Source: a virus. Taken from it: a DNA stretch of 56,304 bases. Both the position numbers and the translations under genes were made by a program. The DNA lies in IMG/VR virus record IMGVR_UViG_3300044815_000143, positions 1-56,304 of that record; one strand, 5' to 3'. Below the pieces are notes generated by a model. The model saw only the letters and a program-made list of their open reading frames with translations. It was not told the origin of the DNA and did not search any database. Of the stretch, positions 47,997 to 56,304 are shown one piece after another; position 1 is the stretch's first letter; each line of letters begins with the position of its first letter.

Positions 47997-48621
47997 TTGT
48001 CTTACCCTGAGTCAGTAAGCCTTTTCGTAAGTCACTTGCTGCGTTTATAGCAGCGGCAGGCGGTCTCCCGAAGACCTGCTCGTCGCAACCCAATCCCGAC
48101 AGGTTCCACCCAATGGTCAGAGTTTGGGGTTTAGGGCTCAATTCCGCTTGCGCGGATTAAATTGGCCTTCCTTGCCTCTGAGGTGAACGTTTGTAAGTCA
48201 GACGGTTATGATCCCTCCGGAGAAGGATCAAGCTTGCATACTCGGCCCGAAAATGACCGGCATGCACAGAGAACTGTCAAATGATTCAAGACATAGTTCT
48301 CTTCTTGTTCAGTGCCTTTGTCGTAATCCATAAGGATTACAGTGGGAAGCCGTTGACATCCACCGCGCGCTTTTATGCACAGTCCGCGTGGAGCGTCCGT
48401 CCCGTGGTCGTTCTACCGCGTATCCGCCTAAACCCCGTTCGATGGGTAGTAAAGAAAGATTTCAACGCTTTGCGACGAGCATGGCCGCGAGTGATAATGC
48501 TCTGAACGAATATGAGTCCCTGTATAGAATCCTTTTGTAATTTCTGTCAAATAGAGTCATGGGGTAGAAATGATTTATTAATTACCTTAAACGAAAAAGG
48601 CCGACAGAATAGATCAGACCC
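47997..48621. other. Non-coding region rich in hairpins
   Basis: No convincing gene. Hairpins include GCTGC-GTTTATA-GCAGC (near 48040), GGTCT-CCCGA-AGACC flanked by GCAGG/CCTGC (near 48065), CCGC-TTGC-GCGG (near 48150), GATCC...GGATC (near 48210) and GTAATCC-ATA-AGGATTAC (near 48325). A TTGACA at about 48354 has no clear -10. The end is AT-rich. It may encode one or more structured RNAs or be a control region. Confidence 0.45.
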
Positions 48622-48650
48622 TTGTAAAATACCCCAAGTGATGGTATATT
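48622..48650 (+). promoter_or_regulatory. Sigma70-like promoter
   Basis: TTGTAA (48622-48627), 17 bases, TATATT (48645-48650), ahead of the 48683 gene. Confidence 0.6.
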
Positions 48651-48682
48651 GTCATTATATGCAATTTTTGCGGGAGATCATC

Positions 48683-48925
48683 ATGCTCACGGCTAAGATT
48701 ACTTTTATGGTCCACGCCGACTTCATCGGTTTCGCGGCTGGTCATGAGATCGCCGTTGAGGCTGAGTTCACTAACATGGATCAGGTGATTATCTGGGTTG
48801 ACGGCATCAACGCCCAGTTCAAAGAATTGCCGTTCCACGTCGAAGAGGCAAAGATCGACGACCGAAATTTCTACAGCCCTGATCTTGGACCGATCATATC
48901 GGTATTCGGCCTCGTCGGATACTGA
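48683..48925 (+). CDS. Small protein of unknown function
   Basis: An 80-residue product from the ATG at 48683, with GGGAG seven bases upstream. It starts MLTAKITFMVHADFIGF; an alternating beta protein with an acidic middle. No family recognised. Confidence 0.7.
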   Translation: MLTAKITFMVHADFIGFAAGHEIAVEAEFTNMDQVIIWVDGINAQFKELPFHVEEAKIDDRNFYSPDLGPIISVFGLVGY

Positions 48926-48955
48926 TCACGTTGAGTGACACGCGGTGATTTTACC

Positions 48956-48961
48956 TAAATA
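48956..48961 (+). promoter_or_regulatory. TAAATA promoter element within an inverted repeat
   Basis: CCTAAATAATCACC then ATG at 48968. GGTGATT (48944-48950) and AATCACC (48961-48967) form an inverted repeat around the element. TTGAGT at 48931 is a possible -35 at 19 bases. Confidence 0.5.
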
Positions 48962-48967
48962 ATCACC

Positions 48968-49624
48968 ATGTTGCACATCCGTAAATCCATCAACATCGTC
49001 GATTCGTACCAAAACGATATTGGTACACCAGATGCTGTTGAGCTTGAGACGAACATCAATCTCGACTTTGCCGGGTTCGAGAAAGAGAACGCGCAATTGA
49101 CGGCTCAGTACCATCTCTCCAAATGGTCGGCGACCGTGGCTCTGATCAAGCATTACTCGGCCGGTTCGAACATCAACAACGATTTGATCCGTGTTGGTGG
49201 TGATCCCGCCGAGTTGGGATACGTCGAGCAGAGGGAATACAACGCCTTGATCGGCCTTGGTGGTCGGGTTGAGTTGGCCGAGCCGCACCATGTCTACAGC
49301 GGCACGGGGACGTTTGATCCCCGCGACGTGACGGTTGAGGGAATTTTCAAGACCCCGGCCTTCATGAGTACGTCCCTAAGCATCAAGGTGGCTGTCAAGA
49401 CCACCAATTACCGCCGCAAGGAGGATGAGGACCATGTTCTCCATTTCACCCTCCCTGCTGGTTTCTCGGATGGTTTCTACATCGCTCCGTATTCTCATGA
49501 TCCTGAAGAACTCGAATTTCTAATTCTGGCGAACATTTCATTCAAGTATTTGGGAACGAAAATCGTTGATCTGGATGGCGTGACCAGACACTTCCATTCT
49601 TATCGACCATTGACTTCCGGGTAG
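48968..49624 (+). CDS. ADP-ribosyltransferase exoenzyme-like protein
   Basis: A 218-residue protein with an R-S-E-type ADP-ribosyltransferase pattern. HHVYSGTGTF (about residue 108) occupies the position of the R-G motif but has Ser in place of Arg; FKTPAFMSTSLSIKVA is the STS motif (about 130); HDPEELEFLILAN is the E-x-E catalytic loop (about 180). T4 relatives (Alt, ModA, ModB) modify host RNA polymerase and translation factors. Its promoter is of the late type, so it may be a virion-packaged effector like Alt. The missing Arg leaves activity uncertain. Confidence 0.7.
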   Translation: MLHIRKSINIVDSYQNDIGTPDAVELETNINLDFAGFEKENAQLTAQYHLSKWSATVALIKHYSAGSNINNDLIRVGGDPAELGYVEQREYNALIGLGGRVELAEPHHVYSGTGTFDPRDVTVEGIFKTPAFMSTSLSIKVAVKTTNYRRKEDEDHVLHFTLPAGFSDGFYIAPYSHDPEELEFLILANISFKYLGTKIVDLDGVTRHFHSYRPLTSG

Positions 49625-49643
49625 TAATGTGTAGGGTCACTGC

Positions 49644-50600
49644 ATGGACATTGACCCCATTGTTTTCTCTTCAAAGCATGCCTGTGATCGGGTCGCCGAG
49701 CGAACCGTGCGTGAGTTTGGCATGGAGCGGACCAACGTCCTGCACACAATTCTTCTTCAATTCATGCCCGCTTTCAAACAGATCATCACCAAGCACAAGA
49801 TGGTGCGCGGCGATCTGAAGATGCTGACCCGGAAGTATCGGGAGGTGATGGCCGCGAATCCGGCCGTGATCAACATGGAGATCGATACGATCAACGGGCC
49901 ATTGAGCACGAAGGAATCCTACGATGCTCGGGCCATTTTCATGCAAGCCGACGATAATGATCAGTTCCTCGACCTGATGGGATCACAGGCGTTCCTGACG
50001 CGCAAGGACATTGTCATCGACGTTGCGTCAGCCGATTTCAAAGTGCATCGTCACGTCCTGTCCCGGTACATGCAGCGTGAGCGCAAGGGTCCGGATCAAT
50101 TCATGACCGATCTGATGAAAGCGGTCCATGTGTCCTACGTTCTGGTTGCGGCTCTGGCGCGCAGCCGCTCGGATTTCAACATCGCCCTCCCGATCAACGA
50201 TGCCTTGCTGCTCGGCGAGTACAAGCTTCATCGAGGGTATGGAGAGAAGGTTCAGTTGAGTGTCAGCCCGTTTGGCGGCGAGGCTCCGCATGCCGTTCCG
50301 CGTGAGCAACCGAGCCTGATCAAAAATTGCCACGCCCCGGTCCGGATGATGACCTATGTGGACGGTGATTCCATGCTGAGTAGCAGGGAAGAACTACACG
50401 GCATGCTGACCGAGTTCTACCAGAAATACGAGTTCATGCTGCGCAATAGCTTCGATGCCTGTGTCCACAGCATGAAGATCGCAACGCCGGAAATGGTCGA
50501 GGCCTACGTTTCCATCCGGAGTGAGGCAAACGACGCAGCCATGAAATTGGTGAACAGCCGCGTCTGGGATTATTACGCTAGGTCTGTGCAGACCGGCTAA
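49644..50600 (+). CDS. Protein of unknown function
   Basis: A 318-residue protein, mostly helical, beginning MDIDPIVFSSKHACDRVAERT. A region with KDIVIDVASADFKVHRHVLSRYMQRER is reminiscent of phage internal or tail-associated proteins but gives no family match. The position after the transferase gene and before the SprT-like gene suggests late expression. The last 23 bases overlap the convergent gene. Confidence 0.72.
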   Translation: MDIDPIVFSSKHACDRVAERTVREFGMERTNVLHTILLQFMPAFKQIITKHKMVRGDLKMLTRKYREVMAANPAVINMEIDTINGPLSTKESYDARAIFMQADDNDQFLDLMGSQAFLTRKDIVIDVASADFKVHRHVLSRYMQRERKGPDQFMTDLMKAVHVSYVLVAALARSRSDFNIALPINDALLLGEYKLHRGYGEKVQLSVSPFGGEAPHAVPREQPSLIKNCHAPVRMMTYVDGDSMLSSREELHGMLTEFYQKYEFMLRNSFDACVHSMKIATPEMVEAYVSIRSEANDAAMKLVNSRVWDYYARSVQTG

Positions 50601-51324
50601 GAACGATTTTGCCGTTCTTGGCGATGTCGTCGATGCCTTCCTTGTCCATGTAATAGAGTTTCAGCTTAACCGTGCGCTGAGCCGCCATGGTCAGGGATTT
50701 CTTCGTCCAGTACTCTGATTTCACCACGACGATCTCTTGTTTCTCGGCGCCTCCCGCGCGCTCAAGGATCGCCGCGACGTTCTTGGATAGGAACGTGGGG
50801 TTGACGATCCCATAGACGACCTTGCCGCTCTTGAGCGTGAGCATGATGAGGCTGACCGCCCGGTCGGCGATGTTCAGGTCATGATTCTTGAACGCTTCGG
50901 TACGCGGAACTTCGATACCCGAGCATGCAGAGATTTCCTTGCGCTTGGCGTTGAACGCCATGCCGTGGTTTTCGGAGAGGTTTCCGTTGTGGATGAACCA
51001 TACGTGGATCATTTCATGCAGCAAGATCGCATCGATCTCTTCCTCGGAGCGGGAGTAAGTCGAAGAAATCACGATGGACATGGAATTGGGGACGAGGGTC
51101 TTAGTGCCGGGGACCTTCTTGCCATTTCTCACTTGAGAGTGGGCGGCGAATTTGACGAACCCGCCGTACTTTTTCAGGACACCAAATTTGAGCGGGATGG
51201 TCGGAAGCTCGCCACCGAAGCACTTGCGGTTGAAATACGCATATTTTTCCTTCAGATCATATTGAATACCACCTTGGGTTTCCATGATCTGAAGAAGACG
51301 GCGAATGGGGTGACTATCGTCCAT
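50578..51324 (-). CDS. SprT-like zinc metallopeptidase
   Basis: A 248-residue protein from the ATG at 51324. YAYFNRKCFGGELPTIPLKFG matches the SprT-like N-terminal block (YxxxNxxxFxGxLP); ILLHEMIHVWFIHNG is the HExxH zinc site (about residue 103), followed by HGMAFN with the third His. SprT/Spartan proteases digest DNA-protein crosslinks; the phage protein may clear roadblocks during replication or packaging. The C-terminal about 100 residues lack the usual Cys4 zinc ribbon and are basic. GAGAAG is the probable ribosome binding site. Confidence 0.85.
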   Translation of the reverse strand: MDDSHPIRRLLQIMETQGGIQYDLKEKYAYFNRKCFGGELPTIPLKFGVLKKYGGFVKFAAHSQVRNGKKVPGTKTLVPNSMSIVISSTYSRSEEEIDAILLHEMIHVWFIHNGNLSENHGMAFNAKRKEISACSGIEVPRTEAFKNHDLNIADRAVSLIMLTLKSGKVVYGIVNPTFLSKNVAAILERAGGAEKQEIVVVKSEYWTKKSLTMAAQRTVKLKLYYMDKEGIDDIAKNGKIVLSRSAQT

Positions 51325-51477
51325 GGTTACTTCTCGTTGAGCTAGAATATCGTACAATCTCAGGCTAAGTTACGCAAGTAATTATGGCGCTTAAATGCCT
51401 ATATTTGCTATATTTAGTACATAGTTCTGATCAAAATCAAGTTGTTTTTCATAGACTTTTCTATTTTTCGGCCGCGC

Positions 51478-51483
51478 TAAATA
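51478..51483 (+). promoter_or_regulatory. Late-type promoter element TAAATA of the giant adhesin
   Basis: GCTAAATACGATG lies 62 bases before the start codon, with no -35. An in-frame ATG at 51486 would not be in the transcript. Confidence 0.5.
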
Positions 51484-51545
51484 CGATGCGCGCTGTGGAC
51501 CGGAGAATTCACGGCGATATTTTTCGAGACATTTGGGGATACAAT

Positions 51546-54500
51546 ATGGGCATTAGATACGATGGCATGAAGCTTGTTTGGCTAAACCAAGCTGCCACCA
51601 GCCAATCACTGATCGACTGGGTCAGTCCTCCTTCGGGAGATGTTGGCTCGTTTATCGGTAGCAGTGAAGTTTTGGTTCCTGTCAAGGTTCGCGTCATCAA
51701 TGGCCCCGCTCCGACGTTCGTGCTTGATTCCGGCACGCTTCCGCCCGGTCTGGTCATCGACCCGTCCACGGGAACGATGTACGGCACGCTGGGTAATGCC
51801 AACGGAAACTATTCCTATACACTGAAGGCGACGAGCGGCGACGTTTCGGCGACCCGTCAATTCAGCGCCAACGTGTCGGTCAACTCGGCTCCGGTTTGGA
51901 GCACCCCGGCGGGACCGTTGGGCGAAGCGTTCGACAACACTTTGGTCGATATCCAACTGACCGCCGACGACCCTGAAGGTATGCCGGTGACCTATGCGGT
52001 CCTGACCGGTTCTTTGCCGCGTGGTCTGAAGCTCGACGGAATCACGGGCAAGCTGTCCGGCCGTCTGGGTTCGGTGTCGGACAACACTACCTATTTCTTC
52101 ACGATCCGCGCATCGGACGGTGGCCTCAACACCGACCGCGCTTTCTCCTACACCACGGTCTATAACGCGCCTCCGGTCTGGGTGACCCCGGACTACGTCA
52201 ATGGCGGCCCTCTGGGCGGCCCTGTGATCGAAAACAAGCCCTACATGACCACACTGGTCGCCACGGACGCTACGGGCGGTCTGGCGGTCACCTACACGCT
52301 TGTTGGCGGTTCCTTGCCGACTGGTCTCGTGCTGAACAGCGTCTCCGGTGTGATCGACGGAACGGCGCCGGGCGTTTCGCGCGATCTGGATTTCCCGTTC
52401 GAGGTTTCGGCCAGCGACGGTTTCAAGGCTACTGGCCGCACCTTCCGCATCGCCGTCAAGAAGAACGTTCCGCCGGTTTGGCAGTCGAGCGGCAAGATCG
52501 GTCAAGATTTCGGTGGCGTGGATGTCTCGTACACCGTGCTGGCCGTGGACCCGAACGGTGAGGTCGTCACGTACTCGGTCGCCAACGGTAGCCAACTGCC
52601 GGACGAAACTTTCACCCTCAACTCGACCACGGGCGTTCTCGCCGGTACGCTGCCGGACGTTTCCACCCTGACCGACTACAACTTCACGCTGGTAGCCACG
52701 GACGGAATCAACGACGCGTCGCGCGCCCTGAAGATCACGGCCCTGAAGAACGCCCCGCCGGTTTGGATCACGGGCACGGACCTCGGGAACGCTCTGGAGA
52801 GCACCGCGTATTCGCGCACCCTGACCGCCACGGACCAAACCGGTGCGGCTCGCACCGTGACTTACTCGTCTCTGTCTCCCCTGCCGTCTGGTCTGAACCT
52901 GTCGGGTACGGGCGTGCTCTCGGGTACTCTCCCGTCCGTCACGACGGACACCGGCTACACGATGACCATCCAAGCGGCCATCGGCGATCAGACCACCAAC
53001 CGAGACTTCATGCTGACGGTCGAGAACAACATCGATCCAACGTGGGTCACGCCGAGTGGCCTTCTGTTCAGCACGCTGGGCAAGACCAACATTTCCTTCC
53101 AACTGGTCGGCTCCGATCCGAACATGACTCCGGTCTCGTTCTCCCTGATTTCGGGAACTTTGCCGTCCGGCATTTCGCTGTCGGCTGGTGGACTGCTGTC
53201 GGGCGTGCTTCCGGACGTTGGCAACGCCACGACGTACAATTTCACGGTCGCTCTGAGCGACGGCGTGAACATGGTCAACGAAGCGTTCTCCATCGAAGTT
53301 CTCCGCAACCTCCTGCCGGTCTGGGACACGACCGCTGGATCGCTGGGGTCGGCGTTCGAGAGCATGCCGTTCACCGCGACGATTGCGGCGCATGACCCGG
53401 AAGGCCAGCAAGTCACCTACGTCCTCGCGGTCGGCAATGTCCTGCCGTATGGTCTGGCGCTTAACCCGTATTCCGGCACGATCACCGGCACGCTTCCGAG
53501 CGTTCCGAACGACACCACCACGAATTTCACGGTCTTGGCTGACGACGGTTCGTATAACATGACCGGCCGCGCCGGGCGTGCGTTCTCGATCACCACCAAG
53601 TTCAACTCGGCTCCGGTTTGGGCCACCCCGTCCAACCTCGGTACGCCGGTCGAAGGCCGCAATTTCTCCTACCAACTGGCCGCGACGGGCGTTGGTAACG
53701 GCCCGATGGTCTACACCTTGATCAGCGGCGCTCTGCCGACCGGTCTGACGCTGACGAAGGCTGGTATGATTTCTGGAACGCTCCCGGCATCTTCGGGCCT
53801 CGACGAGTATGATTTCACGATCAACGCCTTCAACGGCATCAAGGGCGCTGACCAAGCCTTCACGCTGAGCATTGCTCAGAACGTCGCTCCGGTTTGGAAC
53901 ACGGCCGCTGGTTCGCTGGGGAGTTTCTACTTCAACAACCCTGTCTCGGTTAACCTGAGCGCCACGGACCCGAACGGCACGGCGGTGACTTTCGCCGTTG
54001 TCAGCGGCGCCCTGCCCACGGGTCTGGTTCTGGTCAACGGTACGATCTACGGGACGTTGGCGACCCGCGTTCAGACGGACACCACCGCGTCCTTCACCAT
54101 CCGTGCCAGCGACGGCGTTCTGTCGTCAGATCGTGCATTCTCCATCACCACGTTCGCCGACTCCACACCATCGTGGGTCACGACTGCTGGCGAGATCGGC
54201 GCACCGATCAAGAACAAGCCGTTCTCGTTCACCCTGCACGCCACGGACCCTGAAAACGTTGCTCTGACCTACGTCATCATTTCGGGCAGTCTGCCGTCTG
54301 GTCTAGCTCTGAACTCGAACACGGGTGTGATCTCGGGAACGACTCCGAATGTCACGTCTGCTCAAACGAGCAACTTCACGGTTCGCACGTCTGATGGCGT
54401 TCACACCGCCGACCGCGCATTCTCTATCACAGTCAACACCGACTCCCCGCCGGGCTGGGTAACGCCCGCTGGTTCGCTGGGCTCGATCCTGTCGGGCTAT

Positions 54501-56304
54501 GCCGGTAGCTTCAGCTTCTCGGCGACCGACCCTGAAGGACTGCCGCTCACCTATGCGATGACCGCTGGTACCCTGCCGACGAACATGGCGTTCAACCCAA
54601 GCGGTGGCATTACCACGAATGTTGGTGAAACCACCGTGCTGTCTTACAGCAACAGCACCTATTCGTTCACGGTCGAAGTCTCGGACGGTAACACGTCGGT
54701 TCCGCGCATTTTCTCGATCACCGTTCTGGCCAACCAAGACCCGATCTGGAGCACGCCTGCTGGATCGTTCGGAACGTTCGATGAAGGCACGGTCATCTCC
54801 AACACCGTGGTCGCTACCGACCCCGAAGGCCTGTCGGTCCTGTACAGCATCACTAGCGGCGCCCTGCCGACTGGCCTGTCGTTCAACGGCACGTCGGGCG
54901 CGATCACGGGAACGATTGGCGCGGTCTCGACCGATACCAATTACAATTTCGAAGTTTCCGCCTTCGACGGCAAGCGCACGGTCGCCCGTTCGTTCGCCTA
55001 CACCGTTCGCTTCGCCTCCCCGCCTGCGTTCTCGACGGGAGCGAACCTCGGTTCGCAACTGGAACAGACCGTGTTCACGGCCAACATCGTGGCGACCGCC
55101 AACGGTCACCCGATCACTTACACGGCCAACACCGGTTCGACCCTGCCTCCGGGCCTGTCTCTGAACGCCAACACGGGCGTTCTCTCGGGTACGCTGGGCA
55201 CGGTCACGGGCGACACCGCCTACACCTTCACGCTGCGCGCGACCGACAACGTCACGACGAAGTTCTCGACCCGTCTGTTCTCGCTGACGGTTCTCCAGAA
55301 CCTCGCTCCGGTCTGGGTCACTCCGGCTGGAAGCCTGTTCAACAACCTCGCTGGCACGCCTTACTCGGTCACGGTTTCGGCCACGGACCCGAACGGCACG
55401 CCGGTCACCCTGTCGCTTGTCAGTGGAACCCTGCCGACTGGCGGTTCGTTCGATGCGAATACGGGCGTGATCTCCGGCAATCTTCCGACCGTTTCGAACA
55501 ACACCACCTACAGCTTCACGTTGGGTGCTTCGGATGGCGCGATCCGTACTGATCGCAATTTCTCGATCACCTCGCAGTACGATTCGGTTCCGGTCTGGAC
55601 CACCAATTCGGCTCTGGGTACGTACTCGGAAAGCCTGCCGTGGTCGTACCATTTCGTCGCCGTGGACCCGAACGGTCGTTCGGTGACTTACTCGCTGGCG
55701 AACTCGACGACATTGCCGGGAACGAGCCAACTGCTGTCGAACGGCTATGTCTACGGCACGTTGCCGTCTTCAGTTGGAACGACCACTCCGAGCTTCGATC
55801 TGGCTGCGACGGACGGTACGCAAATCGCTTATCGCACGTTCACGATGACGGTCAACGAGAACCAAGCTCCGGTTTGGGTCACCAACTCGGCTCTGGCCAA
55901 CGCAGTCGAAAATTCACAGTACCTCGTCACGCTGGTTGCTACCGACGCGGACGGCGATGTTCTCACCTATACGATGGTCAACAGCGCGGCGCTGCCGGGC
56001 AACATCACGCTGGCGACCAATGGTCAGGTAAGCGGCACGGCTCCGAACCTGAACGGCGATCTTCCGGTCACCTTTACTTCGCGCGTCACCGATGCTCGTG
56101 GCAAATGGGCTGAGCGTACCTTCACCTTCGTGGTGAAGAACGACACCAGTTACATGGACCCGTCGTCGGACAAGGTCACGTTCCTTGCCCACTTCGACAC
56201 CAACCCGGACCCATACTGGGCGAACGTCGCCGTTCTGTCGAACTTCGACGCGGGCCGTATCAACAACGTGACCGGCGCGACCATGAGCGCGGTTCAGGGA
56301 TCGG
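51546..56304 (+). CDS. Giant He_PIG-repeat adhesin/tail fibre (C-terminus outside window)
   Basis: The frame is open from ATG 51546 (GGGGAT five bases upstream) to the window end: at least 1586 residues. After an N-terminal segment of about 110 residues there are 15 tandem Ig-like repeats of about 93 residues. Each has P-V-W near the start, ATDPEG and VTY, SG-x-LP-TGL, TG-x-ISGTLP and a YxFTVxASDG strand, the He_PIG/cadherin-like type; the DP-EG loops may bind calcium. At about residue 1535 KVTFLAHFDTNPDP begins a domain with the style of LamG/concanavalin-like lectins. It is probably a long fibre or virion adhesin for host glycan binding. Confidence 0.88.
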   Translation, partial: MGIRYDGMKLVWLNQAATSQSLIDWVSPPSGDVGSFIGSSEVLVPVKVRVINGPAPTFVLDSGTLPPGLVIDPSTGTMYGTLGNANGNYSYTLKATSGDVSATRQFSANVSVNSAPVWSTPAGPLGEAFDNTLVDIQLTADDPEGMPVTYAVLTGSLPRGLKLDGITGKLSGRLGSVSDNTTYFFTIRASDGGLNTDRAFSYTTVYNAPPVWVTPDYVNGGPLGGPVIENKPYMTTLVATDATGGLAVTYTLVGGSLPTGLVLNSVSGVIDGTAPGVSRDLDFPFEVSASDGFKATGRTFRIAVKKNVPPVWQSSGKIGQDFGGVDVSYTVLAVDPNGEVVTYSVANGSQLPDETFTLNSTTGVLAGTLPDVSTLTDYNFTLVATDGINDASRALKITALKNAPPVWITGTDLGNALESTAYSRTLTATDQTGAARTVTYSSLSPLPSGLNLSGTGVLSGTLPSVTTDTGYTMTIQAAIGDQTTNRDFMLTVENNIDPTWVTPSGLLFSTLGKTNISFQLVGSDPNMTPVSFSLISGTLPSGISLSAGGLLSGVLPDVGNATTYNFTVALSDGVNMVNEAFSIEVLRNLLPVWDTTAGSLGSAFESMPFTATIAAHDPEGQQVTYVLAVGNVLPYGLALNPYSGTITGTLPSVPNDTTTNFTVLADDGSYNMTGRAGRAFSITTKFNSAPVWATPSNLGTPVEGRNFSYQLAATGVGNGPMVYTLISGALPTGLTLTKAGMISGTLPASSGLDEYDFTINAFNGIKGADQAFTLSIAQNVAPVWNTAAGSLGSFYFNNPVSVNLSATDPNGTAVTFAVVSGALPTGLVLVNGTIYGTLATRVQTDTTASFTIRASDGVLSSDRAFSITTFADSTPSWVTTAGEIGAPIKNKPFSFTLHATDPENVALTYVIISGSLPSGLALNSNTGVISGTTPNVTSAQTSNFTVRTSDGVHTADRAFSITVNTDSPPGWVTPAGSLGSILSGYAGSFSFSATDPEGLPLTYAMTAGTLPTNMAFNPSGGITTNVGETTVLSYSNSTYSFTVEVSDGNTSVPRIFSITVLANQDPIWSTPAGSFGTFDEGTVISNTVVATDPEGLSVLYSITSGALPTGLSFNGTSGAITGTIGAVSTDTNYNFEVSAFDGKRTVARSFAYTVRFASPPAFSTGANLGSQLEQTVFTANIVATANGHPITYTANTGSTLPPGLSLNANTGVLSGTLGTVTGDTAYTFTLRATDNVTTKFSTRLFSLTVLQNLAPVWVTPAGSLFNNLAGTPYSVTVSATDPNGTPVTLSLVSGTLPTGGSFDANTGVISGNLPTVSNNTTYSFTLGASDGAIRTDRNFSITSQYDSVPVWTTNSALGTYSESLPWSYHFVAVDPNGRSVTYSLANSTTLPGTSQLLSNGYVYGTLPSSVGTTTPSFDLAATDGTQIAYRTFTMTVNENQAPVWVTNSALANAVENSQYLVTLVATDADGDVLTYTMVNSAALPGNITLATNGQVSGTAPNLNGDLPVTFTSRVTDARGKWAERTFTFVVKNDTSYMDPSSDKVTFLAHFDTNPDPYWANVAVLSNFDAGRINNVTGATMSAVQGS
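51888..56130 (+). repeat. 15 tandem about 280-bp He_PIG-encoding repeats
   Basis: Repeat starts, seen by the P-V-W or equivalent codons, lie near 51888, 52168, 52469, 52751, 53032, 53311, 53608, 53881, 54163, 54442, 54733, 55015, 55300, 55582 and 55861, spaced 273-301 bp. Copies share protein pattern more than DNA identity, so the array is old rather than freshly duplicated. Confidence 0.85.

Noticed and set aside
47904-48260. tmRNA, RNase P RNA or SRP RNA
   Set aside because: No tRNA-like T-loop sequence, no RNase P core motifs and no SRP tetraloop signature could be found.
48281-48505. 74-codon plus-strand frame in the structured region
   Set aside because: It has no ribosome binding site, runs through a strong hairpin, and its composition (Arg/Val/Trp-rich tail) is not protein-like; the region is better read as non-coding.
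51606-53855. Long minus-strand frame opposite the repeat adhesin
   Set aside because: It mirrors the repeats of the plus-strand gene and is Arg-rich without any domain pattern.

Overview
The window is a piece of a large, double-stranded DNA, T4-superfamily (contractile-tail) phage genome. The evidence is a gp25-gp6 baseplate wedge pair, an S74 tail-fibre chaperone domain, a GroES/gp31-like co-chaperonin, and a putative late-promoter element (TAAATA) in front of virion genes. Base composition is GC-rich. A MucR/Ros-family regulator and many apparently leaderless genes suggest an alphaproteobacterial host; the host is inferred, not shown.

Layout. 1-11.7 kb: minus-strand virion module (structural protein, gp6, gp25, a frameshifted ADP-ribosyltransferase-like gene, S74 fibre, He_PIG protein, nucleotidyltransferase-fold protein), interrupted by three small plus-strand genes. 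12-14.1 kb: one unknown gene, then a lipoprotein/membrane-protein operon. 14.1-14.5 kb: RNA island with a promoter, an apparent Arg-rich leader peptide, a strong hairpin, an unusual tRNA-Arg(UCU)-like RNA, a 50-codon gene and a canonical tRNA-Arg(CCU). 14.7-25.7 kb: glycosyltransferase, (p)ppGpp-hydrolase-like HD protein, small unknown genes, ADP-ribosylglycohydrolase, then a minus-strand cluster (RING/TerD-like protein, macro domain, M23-like peptidase, candidate 2H phosphoesterase, zinc-ribbon protein), two tandem structured RNA elements, a NADAR-like protein and MucR. 25.8-32.2 kb: a complete Preiss-Handler NAD+ route on one strand (NadM-Nudix, PncB, PncA, NadE). 32-39 kb: small and membrane proteins, methionyl-tRNA synthetase, cytosine-C5 methyltransferase. 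39-47.7 kb: mostly minus-strand small genes, GroES, a QueC-like enzyme and isoleucyl-tRNA synthetase. 47.7-48.7 kb: highly structured non-coding region. 48.7-56.3 kb: a second ADP-ribosyltransferase, a SprT-like metallopeptidase and the start of a giant He_PIG-repeat adhesin that runs off the window.

How the parts may work together. The most striking theme is NAD+/ADP-ribose chemistry: four NAD+-making enzymes, two candidate ADP-ribosyltransferases, a DraG-like glycohydrolase, a macro domain, a NADAR domain, a Nudix domain and a candidate 2H phosphoesterase. One reading is that the phage restores NAD+ consumed by host defences or by its own transferases, and processes ADP-ribosylated products. 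A second theme is translation: two aminoacyl-tRNA synthetases, two Arg tRNAs for AGR codons, a GatB/YqeY-tail protein and an alarmone hydrolase. Promoters fall into a sigma70-like set (TTGACN, 16-18 bp, -10) and a TAAATA-only set at virion genes; many place the predicted transcription start at or very near the ATG.
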